Positions 55,947 through 64,000 of a stretch of 64,000 bases of DNA are shown here, in pieces (the stretch's first letter is position 1; the number at the start of each line of letters is the position of its first letter). Both the position numbers and the translations under genes were made by a program. The notes under the pieces were generated by a model, which did not search any database, was not told the DNA's origin, and saw only the letters and a program-made list of their open reading frames with translations. The DNA is taken from assembly GCF_000153105.1 (NCBI RefSeq), contig NZ_CH672376.1:814856-878855 (forward strand), read 5' to 3'. The stretch is from Blastopirellula marina DSM 3645. Lineage in GTDB: Bacteria; Planctomycetota; Planctomycetia; Pirellulales; Pirellulaceae.

Positions 55947-57356
55947 GTGATTTCTCGAATCGCATCGTTTGCCTTTCTTTTTCTGCTCGGCTGGACCGCG
56001 ACTGCGGTCGCGGCTCCGCGCAATGTGGTGTTGTTTGTTACCGACGACCAGGGAAAAGATGCCGGCTGCTACGGCAACCCGGTCATCAAAACTCCCAATC
56101 TGGATGCGTTAGCCGCGGACGGCACGATCTATGATCACGCCTATGCGACCACGGCGAGCTGCAGCGCCAGTCGCAGCGTCATCTTGACCGGCATCTTCAA
56201 TCACGCCAACGGTCACTACGGACACGAGCACGCCTATCATCACTTCAGCTCGTACGACAAAGTCAAAAGCTTGCCGGTTTACTTAGAAGCGGCCGGCTAT
56301 CGGACCGCGCGAATCGGCAAGTATCATGTCGCGCCGGAAAAGGTCTATCACTTTCAGCACGCGCTGAAGGGGGATAGCCGCAACGCCGTCGACCTGGCGA
56401 ACGAATCAGCCGACTTTATCGGGGAAGATAGCGACAAGCCGTTCTTCCTATATATCTGCACGTCGGATCCGCATCGCGGCGGCGGCGTGGTGAAAAGCGA
56501 TCCTTACAAGCCCGACGCCTTCGGCAATCGACCGCAAGGCTATCCCGGCGTCGAGACGGTCCTCTTTGATCCGAACGACGTGATTGTTCCTTCCTTCCTG
56601 CCAGACACGCCGACCTGCCGGGCCGAACTCGCCCAATACTACCAATCGGTTTCCCGCATCGATCAGGGGTTGGGCCGCTTGGTCGAAATCTTGAAAGAGA
56701 AGGGGGTCTATGACGACACGTTGATCCTCTATATCTCGGATCACGGCATCGCTTTTCCCGGTGGAAAGACGACCACCTACGAGCCGGGTCTCAACTCTCC
56801 CTGCATCATTCGCAATCCCTACAACCAAAAGCGGGGACTGCGCTGCGAAGCGCTGGTGAGCTGGGTTGATCTGACGCCGACGATCGTCGATTTCGCCAAT
56901 GCGACGCCGAAAAAGAATCAAATGCAGGGACGCTCGTTTCTCAAGACGCTTGATCAGGAAAAGCCCGCGGGTTGGGACGAGATCTACGCGTCGCACACGT
57001 TTCACGAGATCACGATGTACTACCCGATGCGCGTCGTCCGCAGCGGCAACTACAAATTGATCTGGAATATCGCGCATGGATTGCCGTATCCGTTCGCGTC
57101 GGACTTGTGGGCGGCGCCGACATTTCAAGACATCTACAAGCAAGGGCCGGACGCCTACTACGGCCAACGGACGGTGAAGGACTATATCCATCGCCCGGCG
57201 TTTGAGCTGTTTGATCTCTCCACCGATCCGTACGAGGCGAACAATCTGGCCGACGTTGAGAAGTACTCGGACGTCAAAAAGGAAATGCAAGAGAAGCTAA
57301 AAGCATTTCAAAAGCGAACCGCCGATCCCTGGATCATGAAGTGGGACTACGAATAG
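55947..57356 (+). CDS. secreted sulfatase (N-sulfoglucosamine sulfohydrolase-like)
   Basis: GTG 55947 with GGGAG 8 bases upstream is the best start: it opens directly into a Sec signal (ISRIASFAFLFLLGWTATAV, AA). The 469-residue enzyme has NVVLFVTDDQGKDAGCYGNP, the formylglycine site C72-S-A-S-R, the metal and catalytic HxxxE/K regions, and the late DHG motif (YISDHGIAFPGGKTTTYEPG). The features resemble heparan N-sulfatase-type family S1 sulfatases. The enzyme needs the formylglycine-generating enzyme, which is not in this window. A strong terminator follows. Confidence 0.9.
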   Translation: MISRIASFAFLFLLGWTATAVAAPRNVVLFVTDDQGKDAGCYGNPVIKTPNLDALAADGTIYDHAYATTASCSASRSVILTGIFNHANGHYGHEHAYHHFSSYDKVKSLPVYLEAAGYRTARIGKYHVAPEKVYHFQHALKGDSRNAVDLANESADFIGEDSDKPFFLYICTSDPHRGGGVVKSDPYKPDAFGNRPQGYPGVETVLFDPNDVIVPSFLPDTPTCRAELAQYYQSVSRIDQGLGRLVEILKEKGVYDDTLILYISDHGIAFPGGKTTTYEPGLNSPCIIRNPYNQKRGLRCEALVSWVDLTPTIVDFANATPKKNQMQGRSFLKTLDQEKPAGWDEIYASHTFHEITMYYPMRVVRSGNYKLIWNIAHGLPYPFASDLWAAPTFQDIYKQGPDAYYGQRTVKDYIHRPAFELFDLSTDPYEANNLADVEKYSDVKKEMQEKLKAFQKRTADPWIMKWDYE

Positions 57357-57382
57357 AAGTCGCCGCGTTGGCGAACGCTTGA

Positions 57383-57410
57383 GAACGCCCTGATGGGGCG
57401 TTCTTTTTTT
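57383..57410 (+). terminator. rho-independent terminator of the sulfatase gene
   Basis: Stem GAACGCCC/GGGCGTTC (57383-57390 with 57396-57403), 5-base loop, then seven T's. It lies 26 bp after the sulfatase stop. Confidence 0.9.
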
Positions 57411-57550
57411 ATGCGCGGCGGCGAATTAGAGATTCCTGCTCCGGAGGGTTCCTTGGTTCCGCCGCCGATCCGACCTACAATACAGGGTCGTTTGAGCCAA
57501 TCCGGGAACCATCATGAACTTGCCGACCGAACCGTCGAAATACGCACCGC

Positions 57551-58636
57551 ATGCCGAGCGAAAGTGCGGCCATGCCCAGTAGTATCCATGACGCCGCCGC
57601 TGTCGAAGCGATGCGCAAGCGATTGGGTCTCGACCCGCATCGGCTGCGCCGACTCCGTACGCGGCTGTTGAAACTGCAGGGTTCGGACGAAGAGGCGCTG
57701 CAGGAATTGCCGGCAGCGGCTCGGGACGCGTTTGCGGCCGAGATCCGTTTTCATGAGCTGACGCTCGATCAGCGTTTCGATTCGCAGCTGGACGGCGCTT
57801 CGAAGTTGCTGTTCCGCACGGACGATGGGCTGCTGTTGGAGTCGGTCATCTTGCGGGTCGCCACCGGACGCACGGCGCTCTGCGTGTCGTCACAGGTCGG
57901 CTGCGCGGCGAATTGCGATTTTTGTGCGACCGGCAAAATGGGGATCGCTCGCAGTCTTTCGGCGCCCCAGATTTTGGACCAGGTCGTGCAGGCCAATCAG
58001 TTGCTCAAGCCGGAAGGCCGTAAGGTCCGTAATATCGTCTTCATGGGGATGGGAGAGCCGTTCCACAATACGGCGGCCGTGCATGAGACGCTAGAAAAGC
58101 TGGTCTCTCCCCATGGGTTTGATCAATCGCCGCGGCGGACGTTGGTTTCGACGGTGGGCTTGCCTAGCGCAATGATTGCGTTCGCCCGCAAGTTTCCGAA
58201 GGTGAATCTCGCGCTCAGTTTACATAGTGCGATCCAATCGCGCCGCACCGAGATCATTCCGTTGGCGGCCAAGTTTGATCTGAAAGAATTGCGCGCCGCC
58301 CTTGATCAGGTCGCGGCCGTCCAGCAGCAGTCGATCATGATCGAGTATCTCATGTTGCGGGGGATCAATGATGGCCCGGAAGATCGCGCGGCGCTGGCCG
58401 ACTATCTTCGCGGCTTGCCGGTGCACATCAATCTGATTCCCTACAATCGCGTCGATGCGGCGCCTCATCTCGAGGGAACGTCGAAAGAAGACCGCGAAGC
58501 GTTTGGCGCCGCGCTGCGCGGCGAAGGCTATACCGTGACGATTCGCTATTCCCTTGGCGCCGATGTCGACGCCGCGTGTGGACAACTCGTGCGCCGCGAG
58601 AATCGGCGAATTGCGGCCGCCGCCGCTGCCCAATAA
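57551..58636 (+). CDS. rlmN: 23S rRNA (adenine-C2)-methyltransferase RlmN-like radical SAM enzyme
   Basis: The 361-residue protein has the radical-SAM cluster Cys118, Cys122 and Cys125 in GCAANCDFCATG and the downstream GMGEPFHN motif. The second-half catalytic Cys343 lies in GADVDAACGQL, matching the RlmN/Cfr double-methyl-transfer mechanism. RlmN methylates A2503 of 23S rRNA and A37 of some tRNAs. A Cfr-type C8 enzyme cannot be excluded by eye but is less likely. The start ATG 57551 has in-frame alternatives shortly after. Confidence 0.9.
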   Translation: MPSESAAMPSSIHDAAAVEAMRKRLGLDPHRLRRLRTRLLKLQGSDEEALQELPAAARDAFAAEIRFHELTLDQRFDSQLDGASKLLFRTDDGLLLESVILRVATGRTALCVSSQVGCAANCDFCATGKMGIARSLSAPQILDQVVQANQLLKPEGRKVRNIVFMGMGEPFHNTAAVHETLEKLVSPHGFDQSPRRTLVSTVGLPSAMIAFARKFPKVNLALSLHSAIQSRRTEIIPLAAKFDLKELRAALDQVAAVQQQSIMIEYLMLRGINDGPEDRAALADYLRGLPVHINLIPYNRVDAAPHLEGTSKEDREAFGAALRGEGYTVTIRYSLGADVDAACGQLVRRENRRIAAAAAAQ

Positions 58637-58669
58637 TCGATTTGCGACGTTAGTGAAGGAAACCGACCG

Positions 58670-59317
58670 ATGCAGTATTCGTGGACTTATCCGATTTATT
58701 TGATTGCTCACAACGGCGGATATGCTTCGATCGTAGATCCCCAAGATGACTCGCAGCAGTTGCTGGTCGCAGTGACGACCGAAGAAAAGGCGTTAGAGTT
58801 CATGCAGGATTTCGCCATCCTGGGCGCTCCCCGGCAGCTAAACAACGACCGCGAATTCGCTTGGCTGCTGGAAAGCTTACAGGCGCCCGTCACGTTGGTC
58901 TGCTTTGATCCTGATCCGCGTGAAGCAGCGGTGAACGCCGCCTGGTCGACGACGGTCCAGTCGCTGCTGAGCGACCGGCTGGAAGTCGACTATTCGCCTT
59001 GGAGCTATCCTGTCTATTTGCTGCGACTTGAGTCTGGTTTCAGTTCGATCGTCGGCGCTGATGCCGAAGGAGCGGAGGTCGTCGTCCTGTGCCTGTTTTC
59101 AAACAGCCAGCTGGCCGAAGAGTATCTGGCCGCGTCGGGTGATTCAGGGACCGTCGAATCGATCGACGACATGGCGTCCGCGCGCGAATTGATGGAGTCG
59201 CTGGAAGCGGAAATCGCGGCCGTCGCAGTCGATCCGGAGGTGCGAGATTCCGAACGCGTGGCGAGTCATTGCATCGGTCTCGAAACGCTACTGAACAAGT
59301 ATCTGATTCGAGCCTGA
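58670..59317 (+). CDS. hypothetical protein with an internal domain duplication
   Basis: The 215-residue protein starts at ATG 58670 with GAAGGA about 8 bases upstream, 33 bp after rlmN. Two halves align: residues 2-20 (YSWTYPIYLIAHNGGYASI) and about 105-125 (YSPWSYPVYLLRLESGFSSI). Each is followed by an Asp-rich turn, a strand LLVAVTT / VVVLCLF, and a helix (EEKALEFMQDF / NSQLAEEYLAA). This suggests a tandem repeat of one alpha/beta domain of about 90 residues. Acidic, cytosolic, family unknown. Confidence 0.7.
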   Translation: MQYSWTYPIYLIAHNGGYASIVDPQDDSQQLLVAVTTEEKALEFMQDFAILGAPRQLNNDREFAWLLESLQAPVTLVCFDPDPREAAVNAAWSTTVQSLLSDRLEVDYSPWSYPVYLLRLESGFSSIVGADAEGAEVVVLCLFSNSQLAEEYLAASGDSGTVESIDDMASARELMESLEAEIAAVAVDPEVRDSERVASHCIGLETLLNKYLIRA

Positions 59318-59797
59318 TTTCGGGCGTGCTAATGTCTTGTGCACGCATTTGGCGGCCAAGTGAAATCCCAAAGTTTTCAATATAAAATCTTCCTGAAGGG
59401 CTTTTGTGGATTAAAATGCCCTTCGCATGGTTAATTTTCGGTTTTGTGGGAAAATACCGGGCATCCGCATGTCAATAAACGCCCAGTTTCTAAGGCGGTA
59501 GATTCCTTCTTAAGTCCCAGCAGCGGCCTGCCATTTTCCACAGCACTTTTTTTGGGCAGCATTTCGCGCTCTACATGCGATTTGTCCCGCGCTGGCCGCA
59601 TTCTTGCCGTAGCTAGCAGGCAAACAAACGCCAATCATGCTTCTGCCTGTTTTGTCATGATGACGCTCGTTCGCTGGGCGCCCCACAAATCAGCGAATGC
59701 CTGCCAAACCTACATTCGGTTTCCCACACGATTCCCCATCGTCGTCGGAGACCACGCGAAACCCAAACGCGACCTACAGCACCAAGGGGCTGGAACG
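59318..59797. other. intergenic region with one hairpin
   Basis: About 480 bp without a credible gene. A hairpin at 59395-59424 (GAAGGGC/GCCCTTC, extended by TTTT/AAAA with a one-base bulge) lies 78 bp after the preceding stop and could end transcription. A frame from 59444 joins the next gene but reads as non-coding. Confidence 0.45.
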
Positions 59798-60337
59798 ATG
59801 TGGAACAGACTGAAGCAAGTTACGCCGCAGACTTGGATTGCGGCGACCTGTTTGCTGCTTCTCGCAGCACCGATGTACGGAGACCATGTGCTGCGAACGG
59901 CGCGGCGCATCTCCCTGATTCACGGTTATCAGCAATCTCTGTTGCCGGGAATTGCGGGCCAATACCAGCTGGATGCGGACGAAGCCTATCACTGGTGCGA
60001 CGGCAGCCAGGGGCGCGTGCTGGTTTTTAGCCAAGTCGGAAGCGGCAATCAGCATCGCCAGGTCGTATTGACCGACTTGGACTACGTTTCGCAGGGCGCC
60101 TACCACCTGGATGTCGTTGGCAAGCTTGCCGGCGTTTCGTTGATTCCACGCATCCACCCGGTCGTGGAGTTCGTGCTGGAAGATGGCCCGGATCATATTC
60201 ATTCGGTCCATTTTCGTCTGACTCCCAATGGAGTCGAACACGCCTACCGCGATGAGTCCCCCGCTCCTGCCGAATTTGACCCCGCCTATGTCGTCGACGT
60301 CGTCACAGCGTCGTCCCCTCTCGATTTTTCGTCGTAA
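59798..60337 (+). CDS. membrane-anchored hypothetical protein, paralogue of the next gene
   Basis: ATG 59798 gives a 179-residue protein with one N-terminal helix (WIAATCLLLLAAPMYGDHVL), then LRTARRISLIHGYQQSLLP and a compact beta-rich domain (GRVLVFSQVGSGNQHRQVVL, GAYHLDVVGKLAGVSLIPRI). The segment YGDxxLxxxRRxxLxxGxQ recurs in the next gene. It has no known family and is probably exported with the anchor at the N-terminus. Confidence 0.65.
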   Translation: MWNRLKQVTPQTWIAATCLLLLAAPMYGDHVLRTARRISLIHGYQQSLLPGIAGQYQLDADEAYHWCDGSQGRVLVFSQVGSGNQHRQVVLTDLDYVSQGAYHLDVVGKLAGVSLIPRIHPVVEFVLEDGPDHIHSVHFRLTPNGVEHAYRDESPAPAEFDPAYVVDVVTASSPLDFSS

Positions 60338-60381
60338 GACTCCCGCCTAAATGTAGACCTCCCGAACAGAGTTCCAAGAAG

Positions 60382-60927
60382 ATGGCAATCAAAATGAACG
60401 AATCGAAAACGACGCCTAGCTGGATCGCAACACTGTTGGCTGCCGTGATCCTGACCGTCCTGGCCTACCCGCTTTATGGCGATAACGCTCTTTGGCTGGT
60501 TCGCCGCACTTGCTTGGTTGAAGGGTTTCAACGCCCCGACGACTTATGGCGTCAAGATTATGCGTTGGTCGCCGAGCGCGATGTGATCTTGAAAGGTGGC
60601 GGAGAACGCAAGATGTTGCTGTTCGCTTCCGAAGAAGACCAGGCCAAACCGGTCGAAGTCTCGAAGCGGCACGTTGTGGTTTTGACCGACTCGGCCTATC
60701 ACGATTCGGCCAGCTTCAAAGTGGAGTTCAGCGGGCCAATTTTTCGTGCGACCGTCCTGCCGCATCGTGAGCCGATCTTCGAGGTCGTTTGCCACGGCGA
60801 AGGGGGAGTCGGTCTGGTCTGTCAACGATTTCTGCTGGGTCGCCAAGGGGTGAAGCAGATCTTCCCCGAGGTTCGCTCGCCCAGCGATGCGATTACCGCG
60901 ATTCCGGCGATTCAACCAGGCGCGTAA
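60382..60927 (+). CDS. membrane-anchored hypothetical protein, paralogue of the previous gene
   Basis: The 181-residue protein, ATG 60382, has an N-terminal helix (WIATLLAAVILTVLAYPLYG) followed by DNALWLVRRTCLVEGFQRP, the same pattern as its neighbour 44 bp upstream. The core also aligns (MLLFASEEDQ, HVVVLTDSAYHDSASFKVEF), pointing to a tandem duplication. The 3' end overlaps the convergent gene by 35 bp. Confidence 0.65.
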   Translation: MAIKMNESKTTPSWIATLLAAVILTVLAYPLYGDNALWLVRRTCLVEGFQRPDDLWRQDYALVAERDVILKGGGERKMLLFASEEDQAKPVEVSKRHVVVLTDSAYHDSASFKVEFSGPIFRATVLPHREPIFEVVCHGEGGVGLVCQRFLLGRQGVKQIFPEVRSPSDAITAIPAIQPGA

Positions 60928-61498
60928 GCGTCGCGCCGACATAGCTTGATCCGGTTCGCCCCTGCGGGGGCTCGCCGGTCAAGATCAGCGTATTGCGATT
61001 GATCGCGGTCCAGACAAACCCCGTCAACCGCTTATCGGCGGGCCGTACGATCGTCAGCGTTGCGCCATCCACTTGGTAGACCCCTGCCAGATTTAAGCGG
61101 GGGCGGACAAGCTTGAGCTGGTTGTCTTTCGCTTTCTTGATAGCGACATGATGCTCGGCGCCCAGCGGCAACGTCATCAGCCATCGCCCTGAATAGTCCA
61201 CCGGTTCTTGGGGCGTCCAGTCCAGCGCCATCGACTTCTCTTTCTGAGCAGGCTGGGCTTGTTTCGGCTGCTTCTGCGGTTGAGCGACAACTTTCGGTTG
61301 GGGGGCCGGCGCAGTGTTGCGATCGATCGCGGCGCTGTTTTTATCGACTTGGGACTCAATCCGTTCCAAGCGTTGCTCTAGCTGACGAATCTGGGCGATC
61401 AGTCCGTCAATCAAGCCTTCGCCAGGCTCTGCGGCCGCGACCGTGGTCGCCAAGGAAAGCGTCGCCACGCAGAAAAGTGCGATCAAATAGCGAAACAT
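60893..61498 (-). CDS. secreted coiled-coil hypothetical protein
   Basis: The 201-residue protein has a Sec signal (MFRYLIALFCVATLSLATTV, AAAE), then a coiled coil with Leu heptads (LIAQIRQLEQRLERIESQVD). A Pro/Gln/Lys-rich linker follows, then a beta-rich lipocalin-like C-terminal domain (DYSGRWLMTLPLG, LAGVYQVDGATLTIVRPADK). No family is recognised with certainty. It converges with the preceding small-protein gene. Confidence 0.7.
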   Translation of the reverse strand: MFRYLIALFCVATLSLATTVAAAEPGEGLIDGLIAQIRQLEQRLERIESQVDKNSAAIDRNTAPAPQPKVVAQPQKQPKQAQPAQKEKSMALDWTPQEPVDYSGRWLMTLPLGAEHHVAIKKAKDNQLKLVRPRLNLAGVYQVDGATLTIVRPADKRLTGFVWTAINRNTLILTGEPPQGRTGSSYVGATLTRLVESPESR

Positions 61499-61546
61499 GA
61501 GCGTGTTCCTTCAAGGTGCGGGCAATTTGGGGAGCGGACGGACGTG

Positions 61547-63439
61547 CTATTTATCGTAATCCGTCAATTCGCGAGGAGGAAACGCGGCTCGCAACGCGTT
61601 CAAAACCACGATCACATCGATAATCTCTTGCGATATCGCTCCCGCTACCGGCGGCAGCCAACCAGCGGATGCAATCAGCATCCCGATCATGCTGAGGGCG
61701 ATTCCTCCCACGGCGCTTTGCAACGCGATCGTGCGCATGCGACGACCGATATGGAGCAGCTTGTCGACGGTTTCCAGCGAGCTGTCGAGCACGACGACCC
61801 CGGCCGCTTCGGTGGTGACGTCACTGTTTTGGCCAAACGCGACGCCGACGGTCGCCGCCGCGAGAGCCGGAGCGTCGTTGATGCCGTCTCCCACAAACAA
61901 GGTTGCGGCGCTGGCCGTTTCGCGCTGGACAAGCTCCAGCTTTTCTTCCGGCGTTTGATTAAAAAAGACCTCGTGGATGCCGACTTGATCGGCCAAGAAT
62001 CGCGCCTCCGATTCTCGGTCGCCGGTGACCAGCATCAGCTTGCTGATCTGATGTTGCGGTCCCAGGTGATCGATAAATCGTTTCCCCTCGCGTCGCGGCG
62101 CATCGCGAAAGAAGTAGACGGACGCTAGTTTTTCATCGACCAGCACGACGCACTCCAACCCTCCTTGCTGCTCCGGCAATATCGCTTCCGGTTGTTCTTT
62201 CAAGAGTTGCTTGCGGCTGGTGATCCGCACCTCGTGGCCGTGAACAAGACCCCGCATTCCTTGGCCAGGGCGTTCGCTGACCTGGGTGACGTCATAGGAC
62301 GCCGCAGACGCTGCTTCCGCCGCTTTCTGGATCGCCGCCGCAAGCGGGTGCTTCGAGTAGCGTTCTAAGCTGGCGATCAGCGCGAGCGTTTCCAGCGGAT
62401 CGCACTCGGCCGAATTCCATTGGTCATAGATGCGGGGCTCGCCATAGGTCAGCGTTCCCGTCTTGTCGAAGATCACCGTGCGGCAACGATCGACCTGTTC
62501 AAGCACCGCCGGAAGTCGAATGATGATCCCCATTTGTGCGGCGAGCGAAATCGAGCCGATGATCGCCACCGGAATTGCGATCAACAAAGGGCAGGGGGTC
62601 GCAACGACGATGACCGCCAAAAAGCGGGTCGCATCGCCGCTGAAGTACCAGGCCACTCCGGCGATCGCCAGGGCGAGCGGCGTGTAGTACGCGCCCAACT
62701 GGTCCGCCAAACGCCGCATGTGGGGGCGTTGCTGCTCTGACTTCCGCATCACTTCCATGATTTTCGCATAGCGCGAGTCGACCGCTTGTCGTTCGGCCTG
62801 AATGGTCAACGCTCCATCGCCGTTGACCGCGCCCGATAAGACGCTGACTCCTGGCGTTTTCGACATCATGTAGGGTTCGCCGGTCAGGTACGATTCGTCC
62901 ATGACGCTGTGCCCCTCGATCACGACTCCATCGACTGGGGAGACTTCGTGCGGCAAGATGACGACGACGTCTCCCACGTCAATCGCATCCACGGCGACAT
63001 CTTCCAAAGCGGCGCCGTTGCGACGATGCGCGATCGACGGTAGTCGTTTGGCCAGCGCTTGCAGAACGGCGGAAGCGCGGCCGACGGCGAACGACTCCAG
63101 CGCTTCGCCGCCGGAGAGCATCAGCACGACGATCGAGCCGGCCAGATACTCACCCAGCAGCGCCGATGCGACGATCGAAATACCCGCGAGCAAATCGGCG
63201 CCAAAATCGAGGTGAACGACTTTGTTGAGCAGTTCCAAAATCAGCGGTACGCCCCCGATCGCCAGCGTGATCCACAGCGGGAGATTGAACATTGTGGGAG
63301 GGACATCGCAACCGAAACGTAGGAGGAGGTGCGCGGCGATACCGACAATTGCGAGTAAAGCGATTGCTAATTGCCGGTGACGCCAAAGCTGGCGCCAGAG
63401 CGAGACTTGCGATAGCGACGAATTTGCTGGCGAATTCAT
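61547..63439 (-). CDS. heavy-metal-translocating P1B-type ATPase
   Basis: The 630-residue protein has the transmembrane CPx motif (VVATPCPLLIAIPVAI), phosphorylation site D325 in FDKTGTLTYGE, the HP locus (LERYSKHPLA), the ATP-binding loop (FRDAPRREGKRF) and the hinge VGDGINDAPALAAATVG. There is no N-terminal HMA metal-binding domain. Exported metal could be Cu, Zn/Cd or another; the CPx neighbourhood alone does not decide. No metal-responsive regulator is adjacent. Confidence 0.88.
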   Translation of the reverse strand: MNSPANSSLSQVSLWRQLWRHRQLAIALLAIVGIAAHLLLRFGCDVPPTMFNLPLWITLAIGGVPLILELLNKVVHLDFGADLLAGISIVASALLGEYLAGSIVVLMLSGGEALESFAVGRASAVLQALAKRLPSIAHRRNGAALEDVAVDAIDVGDVVVILPHEVSPVDGVVIEGHSVMDESYLTGEPYMMSKTPGVSVLSGAVNGDGALTIQAERQAVDSRYAKIMEVMRKSEQQRPHMRRLADQLGAYYTPLALAIAGVAWYFSGDATRFLAVIVVATPCPLLIAIPVAIIGSISLAAQMGIIIRLPAVLEQVDRCRTVIFDKTGTLTYGEPRIYDQWNSAECDPLETLALIASLERYSKHPLAAAIQKAAEAASAASYDVTQVSERPGQGMRGLVHGHEVRITSRKQLLKEQPEAILPEQQGGLECVVLVDEKLASVYFFRDAPRREGKRFIDHLGPQHQISKLMLVTGDRESEARFLADQVGIHEVFFNQTPEEKLELVQRETASAATLFVGDGINDAPALAAATVGVAFGQNSDVTTEAAGVVVLDSSLETVDKLLHIGRRMRTIALQSAVGGIALSMIGMLIASAGWLPPVAGAISQEIIDVIVVLNALRAAFPPRELTDYDK

Positions 63440-63624
63440 GAACGAGCGTCAAATCGAAGGAATATCGGCAATGGATGCGTCAGTCTAGCGAATCACTAGC
63501 GACCCAGGCGAATTGGATCTTCCCGTTGCGAGGAGAAAATCCCCTCCATTTCGTTCGCATGCATAGCAAGATTCGCTAGAATGCGGGAGTGTCGAACCTT
63601 TCTCCTCTTTCAACTCGATACGCT

Positions 63625-64000
63625 ATGTCTCGTTTTTCGATGGTTCGCTTGGCGATCGCTCTGTTCCTCTTTCCGACTGCCATCGCGGTTGCCGAAGAAG
63701 GGGCCGATCGTTCGGCTCCAATGACAGCTCGCATCGATCAGCTGCTGCTGGAACGTCTGAAATCAGCCGGGGTGGAGCCGGCTCCGGCAGCCGACGACGG
63801 CGAGTTTTTGCGCCGCGCCTATCTGGATCTAAGCGGCACGATCCCTCCGGTGGCGATCACGCGAGACTATCTGGCCGACAGCTCGCCTGCGAAGCGTCGC
63901 CAATTGATTGAGCGTTTGCTGGCGTCGCCGGCGTTCGCGTCGCATCTGGCCAGCACTTGGCGCGAGATCATCTTGAAACCGACCGATGACTTTCAGCAAT
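63625..64000 (+). CDS. DUF1549 (planctomycete cytochrome C-linked) protein, 3' partial
   Basis: ATG 63625 begins with a Sec signal (MSRFSMVRLAIALFLFPTAI, AVAEE), then the DUF1549 start: ARIDQLLLERLKSAGVEPAP, the conserved DDGEFLRRAYLDLSGTIPP, and LIERLLASPAFASHLASTW. This is one of the most typical planctomycete families, usually combined downstream with DUF1553. The remainder lies outside the window. Confidence 0.9.
   Translation, partial: MSRFSMVRLAIALFLFPTAIAVAEEGADRSAPMTARIDQLLLERLKSAGVEPAPAADDGEFLRRAYLDLSGTIPPVAITRDYLADSSPAKRRQLIERLLASPAFASHLASTWREIILKPTDDFQQ

Noticed and set aside
59444-59797. N-terminal extension of the small membrane protein gene
   Set aside because: The 118 extra residues lack coding character, and the typical signal/anchor helix begins right after ATG 59798.

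Overview
The window looks like chromosome from a planctomycete, probably of the Pirellulaceae (Blastopirellula/Rhodopirellula-like). That is inferred from gene content: a DUF1549 protein starting at the right edge, secreted sulfatases, a LEPR-XLL-type N-terminus on a giant extracellular Calx-beta protein, HEAT and leucine-rich secreted proteins, a Tat-exported sialidase-like protein, and weak or absent Shine-Dalgarno sites. No rRNA, tRNA or CRISPR array was seen.

Left arm (1 to about 15.8 kb) is an accessory island that reads AT-richer than the rest. It opens with a 5'-truncated Rhs/YD-repeat polymorphic toxin whose C-terminal domain carries an HELLH zinc-metallopeptidase motif. An IS5-type element, with 15-bp inverted repeats, a CTAG duplication and a broken transposase, sits just behind it. 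Then come a small four-helix membrane protein (candidate immunity gene cut off by the IS), a 119-bp MITE with the same ends as the IS, an ISAs1 transposase fragment fused to an orphan Rhs C-terminal piece, and a second candidate immunity gene. The island then holds a complete type I Wadjet anti-plasmid operon, jetABCD (8842-15557). Its right edge abuts a 36-codon sulfatase stub and a DUF1223 pseudogene.

From 16.9 to 24.6 kb there is an LCM-type methyltransferase and, convergent to it, a seven-gene Tad (tight adherence) pilus operon on the minus strand: tadZ/cpaE, tadA, tadB, tadC, two tadE-like pseudopilins and a tadG-like protein. Prepilin, prepilin peptidase and secretin genes are not in the window.

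From 25 to 42 kb are a decayed FemAB/CelD-type acetyltransferase, a lone adenine-type DNA methyltransferase, a Tat-exported BNR/sialidase-like protein, a MarR regulator with its own palindromic operator ahead of a flavin-dependent halogenase-like oxidoreductase, a 1.35-kb gene-free interval with REP-like palindromes and a 154-bp tandem repeat, an LDH/MDH-family dehydrogenase, a 1,474-residue hybrid histidine kinase, a HEAT-repeat protein with a clear terminator, and a dcm-vsr pair (cytosine methyltransferase plus very-short-patch repair endonuclease).

From 42 to 64 kb lie a Tex protein with two long Ala/Glu-rich linkers, small envelope proteins, a PilZ-domain membrane protein, a metallophosphoesterase, the Calx-beta giant with an LRR-like partner, a DUF2179 membrane protein, an intact sulfatase with terminator, RlmN, a protein made of two copies of one domain, a paralogous pair of small membrane-anchored proteins, and a CPx-type heavy-metal P1B ATPase. 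The most notable system is the island: toxin and immunity modules reshuffled by IS/MITE activity next to a full Wadjet operon.
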